Origin: Pochonia chlamydosporia 170
Lineage: Eukaryota > Ascomycota > Sordariomycetes > Hypocreales > Clavicipitaceae
DNA length: 64,000 bases
Direction of reading: 5' to 3'
NCBI RefSeq assembly: GCF_001653235.2
Contig: NC_035792.1
Coordinates: 3,534,001 to 3,598,000, forward strand
Part shown: positions 49,469-60,451 of the stretch, one piece after another
Numbering within the stretch: the stretch's first letter is position 1
Layout of the letters: every line of letters begins with the position of its first letter
Made by a program: the position numbers and the translations under genes
The notes under the pieces: model-generated
What the model was told of the DNA's origin: nothing
The model's input: the letters and a program-made list of their open reading frames with translations, nothing else
Database searches by the model: none

Positions 49469-49484
49469 ATATATATATATATAT
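49469..49484. repeat. (AT)8 microsatellite
   Basis: Eight uninterrupted AT units lie in otherwise mixed sequence. Confidence 0.85.
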
Positions 49485-50355
49485 GTATTCCTTGCGCCGG
49501 AAGCAGCTGTAGGAATAGCCAGACAACCAGAGCAAGCAAGTTTTCGAAGCCCTATTCCAAGTGCCGTGCCGGAAAGAAACATGTCGCATTCTTTGAGGAG
49601 TTTGATCCAAAGGGGTCCCATCAAGCACTGCACACACGCCCCAGATGTCTTGTTCCGGCGCCCCCTTCTGGCCCCAAGAAATGCACGCCATCCATCCATC
49701 TTTTAGCAAGCCTGGCATTCAGTCCCACCCACCATTGCACAATTCGTTTATTAGGCCTGTCCGTGAAGCAACTTTCAGAAGGCTTTGGCTGGCTCGGTTC
49801 GGACGCTTCTCACCCCTTGGTTGGATCCAGAGCCCGATAACTTGTTGCGCCTCATAGTTGAGAACTCAGCACGAAAGCGATTCTTTGGAGAGGGGCATCT
49901 GGTCCTCTCTTTTGTTCCCAAACATCATCTTATTACCATTGATTTTTTGACAGCTTTTTCAGTTGATGTTGTTGCACTTTGATCACCTCGTTGTGTTACG
50001 TATCGCCTTGTATCGTGCGTTGTGTCCTGCTTTCGCGTTTCGACAACATCTGATCTGGGATATCAACGACCAGCAGTTCGGTGCACGTACCCCGTCGCGA
50101 GCCGCAGACGTATATCACCTGCGTTGAATAGAGTAGTGGTCGGAATATTCACTGGACATCACGGACCACACGGCATCGATTTGTGCATTGCCCAGAGGAA
50201 GCGGTCGAGTGTAATACGTGTTTCATCAAGACGGAATACTCGCACCACAGAGAACCAGGCCGATCCTGACGAGAGTCAGCCATTAGAGCAACATTGTTGA
50301 GTGTTGCACGCAGATCGAAGCCAGAGCGTGCAGGACCAGACAGACGGAATACTCG

Positions 50356-50388
50356 CAGAGCCAAAGCCAGAGCCAAAGCCAGAGCCAC
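50356..50388 (+). repeat. Short tandem repeat of a 12-bp unit (AGCCAAAGCCAG)
   Basis: The unit is repeated about two and a half times without mismatch. The preceding GACGGAATACTCG also occurs at 50230-50242 and at 50343-50355, so a larger imperfect duplication may be involved. Confidence 0.7.
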
Positions 50389-50468
50389 GTTAGCGGCAGG
50401 ATTTAGGTACGCCCTACCAGTACGAACTCACCAATCTGTCCCCATCATTTGATCCACGATGCATGCTG

Positions 50469-50510
50469 CGTGCGTGTTTGCGTGCGTGCGTGCCTTGCCT
50501 TGCCTTGCCT
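50469..50510 (+). repeat. TGCG and CCTTG simple repeats
   Basis: Several TGCG units pass directly into CCTTG units. This is a low-complexity tract with no sign of coding. Confidence 0.75.
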
Positions 50511-51118
50511 CATGTCCCTCCCTCCCTTCCATGTCACTCCATCAGGGCTGCTGGATGCGCTGCCAGGCATTGTCAAGCTGGATGTCTGGTCTGGTTTGGA
50601 CTGGTGCGCCGGACTCAGTGTGCAAGTGAGCATTGAGCCCGATTCCAACAGCGCCACCCCTGACGCCGGACCAATGATGATGACTGCTTTGGCCTGCCGG
50701 TGCCCCACTCGACCCAGCTAAGGCTGTGCACCAACAAGCCCAGTCTCCAGTTGAGTCTCCATTTTGCGCTGGCTCCAGTCTCTGGCTCCAGTAGGGATTG
50801 ATGGCCGTGGCCTTGCAGTTCGTTTTGGCAGGCATTTTGCGAGCGAGCCTAGCATTGAGTCCCACCAGTGTGGTGCAGGGCCGTAGGCAAAAGAAAGGAC
50901 CAGACGGGTGCAGGTGCATGTGCAGGCCGGGTGCAGAGAAGCGAGGGATGATGATGATGGTCATGATGATGAGAATGGAAGCTGACCAGAAACTAGCAGA
51001 AAGCGGAGTCAACAAAGTCGAGACGAGGACCAACCTTGGAAGTTGGGTCTGGTACTTTGTACCAAGTGCAGTCTGCTACCAGCAATCCCTACACTTCCGG
51101 CTGGTTCCAAGTCAAGCC

Positions 51119-51228
51119 AGAGAAAAAAAGAGTGAGAGAAAGAGAGAACAGAGAGCAGAGAGTCAGGGCCACACACACACACTCACACACGCACACACTC
51201 TCACGCCCACTCACTCCCACTCTCATAC
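51119..51228 (+). repeat. Purine (AG) tract followed by CA/CTCA-rich tract
   Basis: A G/A-only stretch (about 51119-51163) is followed by a C/A-rich stretch with CACA and CTCA units (about 51170-51228). The strand asymmetry is strong and sits just upstream of the pyrimidine-rich promoter-like region. Confidence 0.7.
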
Positions 51229-51480
51229 TTGATTGACTCCGGTCAGTCCTCTCTGGCCCTCTCACCCTCCCGCCCACGCCCAACCTTTTGGTCTGCCCGG
51301 TCTGGTCAGCCCGGCCAAGTCCAGTCCAATCCAATCCACACAGCTCTTCCTTTAGCCCCAGTTCCAGTCCCAGTCCCATTCGGCTTCGCAGGAAAAAAAA
51401 AGCTCGCCCGTCTTTCCGTGCCGCCGTGCCGCGATTTTCTCTTTTCTCACCTCACCTCCATCACCTTCCACGACTCTTCC

Positions 51481-53320
51481 TTTGCGCGTGTTTCGGACAT
51501 TGGCTCAGAGTTTCGGTTGTTTTTGCCGGCGCCTAAAAGTAAGTATTTGATTTTGCATTTTAATTGCATCTCGCTGCTGTTGCTCCTGTATCGACTTGTC
51601 AATTCTGCTGCTGCGCGCACCACACTGCACTACCATCTGAATCTAAACTCGATCGCAATCGCCACCTACCCCTCGTGACGATGACGAAACCATCAACCTC
51701 GACAACTGCCGAATCCTTCGAATCTGGTCAATACCCTGGACTTGTTCATGCCATATCAGACACTTTGGCGGTCGGCTGTCTTTGCTTCAGAGATTTCTTC
51801 TGCTGCAACATCTCGTCTTGACGGCGCAAACACATTTGTTGAGCTTTGGCTTCATCCACCAGGCACCGGTGTCTGAGCTGCCAGCGCAATTCATCGAATA
51901 TGTGGCTCCTTCTCTCGACAGCTCGCACATGGCACGTGGCACACTTTTGTCAATGTCGTTCGACGCCCGCACTGCAAAATCGGCGGACCAGCCTGGGGTC
52001 CTACTCTCCCTTCGGACGCCTTTTCGTGGTGCTTATGGGCAAGGGCGGCCAGCTCCGATGGCTGATACATCCCGTCCATTGGTTTCGATGGTTGAATACA
52101 CCTTCTTGCCATGACAGTATGCTTGCTATTGGGAGGTCGTCGTTGTAGAAGCTCATGCGTACTGTGATTCTGCACGATTGACACGGCCGCCCTTGACAGG
52201 TGACTGGTGGACCTAAAGCTTCAACCTGACATCATGCGGTCAGAACACTCGGTCATTGCCTATGGTCTCTTGTATTTGCAAGTCTTTGTTCGGTTTGAAA
52301 AAGACTCGTACCGTCCATACGCCCTCGCAGCCAGGAACTCTAGAGGTTACCACCAAGGAATGCGGATCAGTCGGAAGTGCAGTTGACACAACGAAAACTC
52401 GAGAGCAAACATAACGCAGATGCATTTTTCGCTTCGTATCGATTTGGGAATGCTAACTGAGTCCAACACAGGTTTCTATTGATTTCGAGAGCGTTTCAAG
52501 TGTTTTGCCACGATCCCCTCGGAATCTTTGGTAGGACGGACGTTTGGTTCACGATCTCTTTACGGATATACCGCTTTGTATCATTGGCATTGCAGTCACC
52601 GTTTAGACACTGGTTTTGCCCCTTTCAACGCTGCTTTTGCATCTTGCGGAATATTCCAAGCATTCTCTTGCAAGTTTTTCCCCGTGGCGTGACGGCGTCT
52701 TGACAGATTCTTGTCTTTACGACTACATTTCGGAGTCTCGGCATTCGGTCTGGATACCGTCTTTCTCGATTCGTTTTCGGTTTCCGTTTCGATTCGACAG
52801 ATTAGCATCCTTTGGAGGACTAGAGCCTTGTTGTAAACTAAAGGTAAGCCATGAGCGTCTGGCCAATTTACAGAGCCCTAGACGTGGCTATGAGCCAAGA
52901 ACATATGCAGAATGTGCTAATTCAGATTCTAGATCTTACGATTTCAATATCTGAAGATCTTCCCCGGTTTCAATTCCTTTATTGTATGCTCATCCATCCG
53001 GCAGTACGAGATAAGAACAGACACTAACAAAGCCACATAGTTCTTAAAAACATCGTGGTTTCATAACTTCGTAACTTCTTGTAAGCGTGGTATGCCTCAT
53101 TGACACTAAAGGCTCACATCGCTGACGAACCCAGTCGCATCTTTTACGACTTCGTAAACTTCTCGAGACCTTTTCGGAAACTTTTCATTCATTGGTGAGT
53201 TTTCACTGTTGAGCTCTGTTGGCTTAAAGCACATTACGCTGCCGCCAAACCTGATGGCCCCGGCGCGCGCAAATTCAACAGAACAAACGCTGACTCCTGC
53301 GTGATCCAACAGATAGCGAA
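51481..53320 (+). other. Probable long, spliced 5' leader of the three-RRM gene
   Basis: Downstream of a C/T-rich tract, a consensus donor GTAAGT lies at 51539. A near-perfect fungal branch site TGCTAAC at 52451-52457 is followed by an acceptor ACACAG ending at 52471. A second donor GTAAGC lies at 52844, with an acceptor CAACAG ending at 53312, nine bases before the ATG. Short upstream ORFs occur. This suggests one or two large 5' UTR introns, as is common for fungal RNA-binding protein genes. It is inference from splice consensus only. Confidence 0.4.
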
Positions 53321-54808
53321 ATGTCTTTCCCTAACGGAACCCCTCCTGCTTCTGACATGGCCGCTGTGCCCCCGCCTGCGGGTGGCCCCGAGCAGCCCAA
53401 GACCACTCTCTGGTAGGGAACATGTTTCTTCACATGCCGTTTTTTAATGATACTGACGGTAATATCGTTACAGGATGGGAGAGTTGGAGCCTTGGATGGA
53501 CGAGAATTTCATTAAGGGCGTTTTTCTGTCTGCTGCCGGAGAGACTGTCAACGTCAAGGTGATTCGCGACAAGAACTCTGGGTATGTTGACTCCTCCTTT
53601 TGAGGGAATTATTCTTGTTTTCATTCTAACAACAGCCTTATAGCAACGCCGGCTACTGCTTCGTTGAATTCACCACCCCTGAAGCTGCTACCAAGGCACT
53701 TGGTCTTAACGGCACACCTGTTCCCAACAGCTCTCGCCAGTTCAAGCTTAACTGGGCGTCTGGCGGCGGTCTTGTGGATCGACGGTAAGTTTTTCCTCAT
53801 GGAAGGAGTCATGTCTCACCAAGCTGTCCATTCGTTTGCTAACGATAGTTGTCTTTGTAGTGATGACCGTGGACCCGAGTACAGCATCTTTGTGGGTGAC
53901 CTCGGCCCTGAGGTTAACGAATACGTCCTGGTCTCTCTTTTCCAAGCCCGCTTCCCATCTTGCAAGTCTGCCAAGATCATGACGGATGCCATGTCCGGCC
54001 AGAGCCGAGGCTATGGCTTTGTGCGCTTCTCCGACGAGAACGATCAGCAGCGTGCCCTGGTTGAGATGCAAGGTGTTTACTGCGGTAACAGACCTATGAG
54101 AATCTCTACTGCTACTCCCAAGAACCGGTAAGTCTGAACGCATGGCGGAGATGTTGACTGAGGTTCAAACAACTAATTCTCTCCAGTGGTAATCACGGCT
54201 TCGGAGGCCCTGGCCCTCACGGTGGCGGTCCCATGATGGGAGGTGTTCCTCAGCAACCCATGTGGGGTGGAATGCAAGGTTTCCCGTACGGCGGGTACAA
54301 TCCTGCCACCCAGATGAACCAGTTCACCGACCCGAACAACACGACCGTCTTCGTGGGCGGGCTTTCTGGCTACGTCACTGAGGATGAGCTCCGATCCTTC
54401 TTCCAGGGATTCGGAGAGATCACCTACGTCAAGATCCCACCTGGCAAGGGCTGTGGCTTCGTCCAGTTCGTCCACCGCCATGCTGCCGAGATGGCTATCA
54501 ACCAGATGCAAGGCTACCCGATTGGCAACTCTCGAGTGCGCTTGAGCTGGGGTCGGTCACAGAACAACTCCGGTGTTGGTACCCCCTACCGTCCTGCCCC
54601 CCCTCCTCCTCATTACATGGGCATGCCTAATCATGGACCTGGTCCTTATGGTCCTCAGCATTTTGGCGGACCTGCTCCTGGTCCTCAGGGACCTCCTGGC
54701 CCCCCTGGCCCCCCCGGACCTGCCGTGCCTCCTCAGGTGAGTGCATAGAGTGATGGTTTCAGCTTCCACTGTTGGCTACATTGCGTATGCTAACTTTGTG
54801 ACCAGTAA
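53321..54808 (+). CDS. Three-RRM RNA-binding protein (Nam8/Csx1/TIA-1 type)
   Basis: Six exons (53321-53412, 53474-53581, 53644-53784, 53861-54127, 54187-54736, 54806-54808) give 386 aa; the last exon supplies only the stop codon. RRM1 starts TTLWMGELEPWMDENFIK, with RNP1-like AGYCFVEF. RRM2 has YSIFVGDLGPEVNEY and RNP1 RGYGFVRF. RRM3 has TTVFVGGLSGYVTED and RNP1 KGCGFVQF, with RLSWGRSQN after it. This is the arrangement of fungal Nam8, Csx1 and related TIA-1-like proteins. A Gly/Pro/Met-rich linker separates RRM2 and RRM3, and the C-terminus is a Pro/Gly-rich low-complexity tail. The likely role is mRNA stability or splicing; the two yeasts use orthologues differently, so none is fixed here. 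All five introns keep frame and rebuild family blocks. Confidence 0.92.
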
Positions 54809-55873
54809 ACTGAGAAGTCACACTTTCACTCATTTCGACTTGTTGACGGACTGGGGATCAGCCAGACCAAAGCAGACTTTTGGGGAGCTCTTTTTTGATG
54901 TTCTTCTTATGTTCTCGGCGGCCGTTCTGGAGGCTTTGCCTGGGGAGACGTTGGGGCGTTGGGACTGATTTTTCCGTGTCAGAACGTTCGTCGTCTTGAC
55001 GTTGTTTTTTCGTTTTTTCCCCAAAACTAAAAACCTTGCTCTCTGCTTGATACTACTATGACACAACGCACTCGATTTTCTTGAGTCTCACTTACGAACT
55101 GGCGTTGGAGATATTAGTCTACCGGGGATATGTCATCAGTCAAATTCATAGTACTTGCTTTTTCCCTCTTACTTGTTTTCCCCCGCAGGGAAGGGCCGTT
55201 TTTACTTGATCCATCCCGCATGCTTTGCTTGTTCATTACTGCCGTGTGCGGGAGTGTACAATTAAAAAGTGGTTTTATGGCACTGTATGTATGTGACGGC
55301 TGTGCTTTTGCGTGATGATTTTCATCTTTTTCTTTTCTTTGTTTCTTCTCCCTGGACTGTTATTTTACACCGTGGCTGCTATTAAAGTCTCATTGTGAAA
55401 AGCGTTCTCTTACTCTGTTTTTAACACGAGACTAGCCACTCACTTGATTAGTCTCGCTGTATTGTACCATGAGACAAAGCACTGTCTTTATTGCAACCGC
55501 GTTTCTGAGCGTTTGGTTTGAATGTGGCATGGAACGGCAAAGACCTTCGTTTACGTTATTTGGCAATGCCTTGCAATACAATCGATCGTTTGACGGGCAA
55601 TGAAATGTACTAGGAATGGAAATGCTCAATGGACATGGTAAATGCGAAAATAAGATGGAAAGTTGTAGTTGGACCGATGTGTTTACTTTCTGCAATTTGA
55701 CACGTGTTGGCGTTTGTTCAAAAGCAGCGAGTATGATAGATTGGTAGAATAACGCTCAATATGACATATTAGACGGACTTTATGAATTGATGTGCGCGAA
55801 TATGAATTGATAGGTCTGACTTTGCTTTCCTACTGATGGGATGGTGTTGCTCACGGCCCAAATTCTGGTTCGT
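54809..55873. other. Intergenic 3' region after the RRM gene
   Basis: About 1 kb between convergent genes. The first about 500 bp are T-rich, as expected of a long 3' UTR of a regulatory RNA-binding protein gene. No convincing ORF or RNA gene was seen. Confidence 0.5.
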
Positions 55874-57003
55874 TTAGAATATAGTTAGGGCATTGGGTGG
55901 TGACCCGATAAGACAAGGAATGTTTAATGGCACGGAAGTAAGCATGAATGAGTACCGGCCCGTCTTCTTACAATACTCTGAGAGGTTCTTGAGGTCCCAT
56001 AGCTCGCCGATGGACATTCCAAACGAACTGAGCAGATACTGATGCAGTGCTACACAAACATTAGCCATAGTTTCCCATATATCAGTAGGGTAGAATACGT
56101 ACGCAAACATCCCAAACCGCCTGGATTCCCATCCTTATCTAACCCCGGCAGAGCCTCCAGGGCAATAGCATCCGATGCCACGGCAGTGAAGCGCTTATTC
56201 CAAATCCACCTCGCTGTATCTTCGCACCCGTGTAATCCAGCGAGAGTCCCCGTCTGCATCTTGGCGACTTCCTCATCGGTAGGATTCTCATATACTTCCG
56301 TTGCACCCGTCCGAACGAGAAGAACATCACCTGGTTTGAAGGCGACGCCGAAATGGGCAGCACAGTCTTCAACATCCTGGGCTGTAATGCGCACCGATTC
56401 AAGCGGGTGGAACGGGGTGCCCTTTTCGTCGGCGTACGCCTTGTAGTCGATTAGGACGCCCCGGGCCGCCATACCACCTAATTCATGCCAGTGATCGAGG
56501 GTCGGGGCATCGTTTTCAGCCGTGGAAGCGCAGTTGGTGAGGATCTCCTGTGTGGGTTGGAAGCCGTTGTACGATAAGCCCGTGTGGGTGCTTTGGACGT
56601 GGCACAGGCTGTCCCACTGGCTGCTGTGCTGGGTGTTGAATGTGATTTCGTCGTCCCAGTAGTGAGTGTGGCTTGGGAGCATGGGAATGGACTCGTTGAG
56701 ATGGATGATTTTGTGTTTTGCTGGGTTCCGGAAGCCGTTTTTGTTGCCGTTGAGGTTCCAGCTGGTGGTGTTAGGAGATATGGGACGGGAGGGTGATGCT
56801 GGTGCTTACTTGAGGGAAATGGATACACCGTCTTTAATCTCTGCGGCCGCGGCTTTCACAATATCTGGGGTTAGAAAGTTTAGGGTGCCTATTTTGTCTT
56901 TTTGTCCGTTGTGGTCGAATATGCCCCATGTGCAGCCTTGGGGCATGCCTTGGACGGGGGGGAGGTCGTCGAAGTCGGGGACGGAGAGGGGATCCACGGG
57001 CAT
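55874..57003 (-). CDS. Putative cyclase family protein (kynurenine-formamidase-like fold)
   Basis: Exons 57003-56810, 56761-56103 and 56049-55874 give 342 aa, normal for the fungal branch of this metal-dependent hydrolase family. Exon 1 contains GCTWGIFDHNGQKDKIGTLN, the typical start. Exon 2 has the metal-site region SQWDSLCHV, the fungal version of the D-x-x-x-H motif, then GVLIDYK, GDVLLVRTG and AARW-like helix residues. The last exon contains MSIGELWDLKNLSEYCKKTGRYSF and ends SPPNALTIF, as in relatives. An in-frame Met at 57105 would add 34 residues, but the Met at 57003 fits the family better. The substrate is unknown. A Baeyer-Villiger monooxygenase lies divergently 1.5 kb away. Confidence 0.9.
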
Positions 57004-58525
57004 TTTGGCTGATATTTCTGATTTGATGTTGAATGTGTATTGCTTTTGTGGTGGAAGTTTGTGACTATGTATATGTTCGCTTCGGATTATCGTGAGTCGT
57101 GACATAAGAGTCGTACACGGAGGGGAAGCAAGTGACGTGTGATTCTCCTTCCCCTTCAAACGCAACGAGCAAAATTCAAATAGTCAAATCGCGGGGTGAA
57201 CAACCGAATAGCTAACTCCGTGACCTCCAAAATCCCAGATTGCTTGCCAAGCTTGGACGATAACCCAGACCCGCCCATCGCGAACAAACAAATGAACGCA
57301 AAGCGCCTTGCGCCGTGACTCGATATTAAGCTGTGAATAATACCGCATGGGCCTCGGGATAGACACGGACATTACCTCAATAAAATTGTCTCGGATAGCT
57401 AGGTTCTCTCAACGCACTTTGCATAAATCACCGTGCCGATATTGTAGGTGCCACATCTGCAACGGGCTCGGCAACTTGGGTCGCCCCGAATGAAACATAC
57501 AGGGATGAATCGAAGGCGAGCGGTTCTCGAAACAGGTTCAAGCTGTACGATGGTGATATGTCTGTGACACGGTGACGGTCTGGGGTACTTGGGGCTAGGG
57601 CCGCGGAACGCGTGGGAATGAAGTGCATCGTGATGGACATTCGCTCGATTGAGGTGATGGGTTGGGTTACATTCCACTCCACATGCATGCAGGCAAACCT
57701 AACTGCATACATATGGTTTTACTCGTGTGTTGGCTATGCTTGAATTGGCAGTGGGAGACTTGGGATTGTGCTGTTGCGCTCGGGACGGTTGGATGCCGGT
57801 GTATTGTGTCATTGCACTTTCCGGTGCAAGATTGATTGATTGACTGCTTGCCTCGTAGTTGTTTGTTACTGGCAAGTGGACAGATAAACTGCGCAAACAG
57901 ACTGAATCTCCGTGTCGATTTGATGTTATAGCGGGAATACTATGCTCGTAGAAGAGTAAGCATGGCACTCGCACCGTCATATATGACATACCATGATGCA
58001 GGTGACGATGAAGATTCATCACAAAGAAAGCCCCCGCCAAGTTGCCGTCCAACGATCTGCGCAGACTCCATCTGCATCCAAACATCAAACAAAGAACCAG
58101 CAGCAATTCCAGACGCATTCCCAAATACTTGGCCCGGGATACTTCCAAATCTAGTCCCCAGCTGAGCAGCATTGTCCAGCTCTGCTGCTGTACACCCCCA
58201 GACAGGCATCTTCACAACGCACGGCAATGCCTTTGCATTATTCACACCCCTTCTGGCCCGTGAATGACGTACAGCTCTTCAGCAAGCAGCCGCATAGGGA
58301 AATTTTACTAATAATGTGTTCACAGCGGGCAGTCGAGAACTGGCCGTCCTGTTGCCCAGTGCTCAGAAGACCCATGTACTGCATGCATATATGATCTGTT
58401 ATATCCCCGCGGTTCAGAGATGAAGCTCTTCATACCGTGGTGTAAAATCTCCTCGCTTCTTTTTATTCCGGACAGCCAGCATTCAAATCATCTCCATTCC
58501 CGAGTATTTGGCTTGATATTCCAAA
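57004..58525. other. Divergent region between the cyclase-family gene and the monooxygenase
   Basis: The 1.5 kb should contain both promoters; a TATA-like GCATATATG lies near 58384-58392, about 140 bp before the monooxygenase ATG. A - strand ORF at 57940-58209 (starting MPVWGCTAAELDNAAQLG) has protein-like composition and ends near a GTATGT splice donor. It could be a small gene or remnant, but no family is recognised. Nothing else was seen. Confidence 0.45.
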
Positions 58526-60451
58526 ATGACGGCAGATGGAGGATCAAACGAGGCAGTCGCCACTCCGGACATGGATCTCCTCAAAAAGTACACCGAGGAA
58601 AGTGAGAAGCGGTTCCGAGAAGATGGGAGTGCTCAGTATCTCGAGCTCGCTGGATCTGAGGTGTCGAAACTCGCGGAACTCACCAAGGATCCATGGGTCG
58701 ACCACGACGTATTGAATGCGCAACCGCCAAATCTCAAAGACAGCGATGACATCAAAGTTCTCATTCTTGGAGCCGGATTTGGTGGATTGCTCCACGCTGT
58801 GTACCAGGTCGAAGCTGGTATTAACCCAAGCGACATCCGTATGGTTGATGTTGCGGGAGGCTTCGGCGGCACATGGTACTGGAACAGATATCCCGGTATA
58901 ATGGTTGATGTCGAAAGTTCCATCTACTTGCCGCTCCTCGAAGACACGGGTTACATGCCAAAGAACCGCTTCTCGTACGGCCCCGAAATAAGAGAGTATA
59001 TCGTCAGCATCGCAGAAAAATGGAATCTAACTGACAAGGGGGTTTTCCGCACCCAAGCCCGCTCGTATGACTGGATGGAAGATGAAAAACGCTGGAAAGT
59101 AGTCTTGACTCAAGATCGAGGACCAAAGGAGCAGCCGCTTGAAATGGCTGTCACGGCACAATTTGTCGTGATTACAGGAGGTGTGCTGAACCACCCCAAG
59201 ACTCCTAAGATTCCTGGACTGGAGAGCTTCGCCGGCGAGATGATACACACCGGCCGTTGGAACTATGACATCTCAGGAGGATCACCCGTTGATTGGACGC
59301 TATCCAAACTAAAGGGTAAGAAAGTCGGTATTGTTGGCACGGGAGCAACCGCCGTCCAGTGCGTGCCGCAACTAGCACAATGGGCAGACCAACTATATGT
59401 CTTTCAGCGCACACCCTCTTCCGTGGATGAGCGAGACCAAGCTTCTATGATCCCAGAGCACTGGGAGAAAGTCACCTCCAAGAAGGGTTGGTGGCGGGCT
59501 CGAAACGAAAACTGGTGTGGCATGCTGGCTGGTCATCCTATGGAAGAGAACATGGTAAAAGACCGCTGGAGCGAGTCTAAGTCCTATCGCTATCTCGCCG
59601 GTGGCCTCCACGACAAGCCGTACACCATGGAGGACATCCCCGAACTCATTGGGAAAGCTGTTGCTAGTGACGCTCCCCGAGCAGAGCGCGTTCGCCAACG
59701 GGTCGACACCATCGTCAAAGATAAGGAGACAGCGGATGCTCTCAAGGCTTGGTATCCCATCTGGTGCAAGAGACCATGCTTCCACGACGACTACCTCCCT
59801 ACTTTCAACCTGCCTCACGTTTCTCTCGTAGACACCAACGCCAAGGGCATAGAGAGCGTGAATGCGAATGGCATCGTCGCCGGCGGCAAGAAATACGATC
59901 TCGACGTCATTATCTGGAGCACGGGATACAGATCCCCCGTGACGAACATGGCTGAACCGAGTCACAATGCCAACATTTCCATGTCGGCTCGTGGAAACAC
60001 GCTCGCCGGGCTGTGGGCTCAACACGGCGCAACTACTCTCCACGGCACTGTAACCCCTTGGATGCCGAATGTGATTCTCTCCGGGCCCTCTCAGACAGCC
60101 GCCTGCGGAAACTTCATGTATACCATTGAAAACATAGCCCGGCACGGAGCGTACATCATCTCCGAGACTATCAAGCGAGCGGACGATCCGAAGAAAGCAA
60201 CTGTGGAGGCCGTGCCAGAGGCAGCTGAAGCATGGGCACTCCAGATTCTAACTCGGGCTACCTTTCAGGCTCCCTTGGCGATATGTGGGCCGAGTTATTT
60301 CAACGAGGAGGGCGCGACGAGAACGATGTCAACCGAGGAGAGGATGAAGATGATGAGGGGGGCGATTTGTCCGCTCGGGGTGTTGAAGTATGTTGATACT
60401 TTGCAGGATTGGAGGGCAGATGGAAAGATGGAAGGACTGAAACTCGCTTGA
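58526..60451 (+). CDS. Baeyer-Villiger FAD/NADPH monooxygenase (cyclohexanone-monooxygenase type)
   Basis: An intronless ORF encodes 641 aa, the long subtype with a roughly 75-residue N-terminal extension before the first Rossmann motif. The FAD motif GAGFGG lies at residues 82-87 and is followed by GGFGGTWYWNRYPG. The BVMO fingerprint FxGxxxHxxxW is present as FAGEMIHTGRW (235-245). The NADPH motif GTGATA is at 271-276, and the conserved DVIIWSTGYRS follows in the C-terminal half. Such enzymes insert oxygen next to a ketone to form esters or lactones, using NADPH and O2. The substrate cannot be told from sequence. The gene is divergent to the cyclase-family gene and could act with it in catabolism or a small biosynthetic route (inference). 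Confidence 0.94.
   Translation: MTADGGSNEAVATPDMDLLKKYTEESEKRFREDGSAQYLELAGSEVSKLAELTKDPWVDHDVLNAQPPNLKDSDDIKVLILGAGFGGLLHAVYQVEAGINPSDIRMVDVAGGFGGTWYWNRYPGIMVDVESSIYLPLLEDTGYMPKNRFSYGPEIREYIVSIAEKWNLTDKGVFRTQARSYDWMEDEKRWKVVLTQDRGPKEQPLEMAVTAQFVVITGGVLNHPKTPKIPGLESFAGEMIHTGRWNYDISGGSPVDWTLSKLKGKKVGIVGTGATAVQCVPQLAQWADQLYVFQRTPSSVDERDQASMIPEHWEKVTSKKGWWRARNENWCGMLAGHPMEENMVKDRWSESKSYRYLAGGLHDKPYTMEDIPELIGKAVASDAPRAERVRQRVDTIVKDKETADALKAWYPIWCKRPCFHDDYLPTFNLPHVSLVDTNAKGIESVNANGIVAGGKKYDLDVIIWSTGYRSPVTNMAEPSHNANISMSARGNTLAGLWAQHGATTLHGTVTPWMPNVILSGPSQTAACGNFMYTIENIARHGAYIISETIKRADDPKKATVEAVPEAAEAWALQILTRATFQAPLAICGPSYFNEEGATRTMSTEERMKMMRGAICPLGVLKYVDTLQDWRADGKMEGLKLA

Larger units (their letters stand above)
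45133..51480. other. Gene-poor region of about 6.3 kb
   Basis: No ORF here shows a recognisable domain or protein-like composition over more than about 100 codons, and overlapping ORFs on both strands compete. Composition is ordinary and not RIP-like. The stretch holds a palindrome cluster (46481-46563), an AT dinucleotide run (49469-49484), 12-bp repeats (50356-50388) and TGCG/CCTTG and CA-rich tracts (50469-51228). It ends in a C/T-rich tract at 51240-51480 that looks like a fungal core promoter. Non-coding transcripts or large regulatory DNA are possible; neither can be shown from sequence. Confidence 0.5.

Noticed and set aside
49329..49718. Overlapping ORFs of 90-131 codons on both strands around the AT microsatellite
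   Set aside because: They include an Ile-Tyr run from the AT repeat and overlap each other in all frames. No conserved feature was seen.
50542..51678. ORFs of 144-163 codons on both strands near simple repeats
   Set aside because: They are dominated by translated low-complexity tracts (Met runs from GATGAT, His/Thr from CA repeats). Promoter or leader DNA is the better reading.
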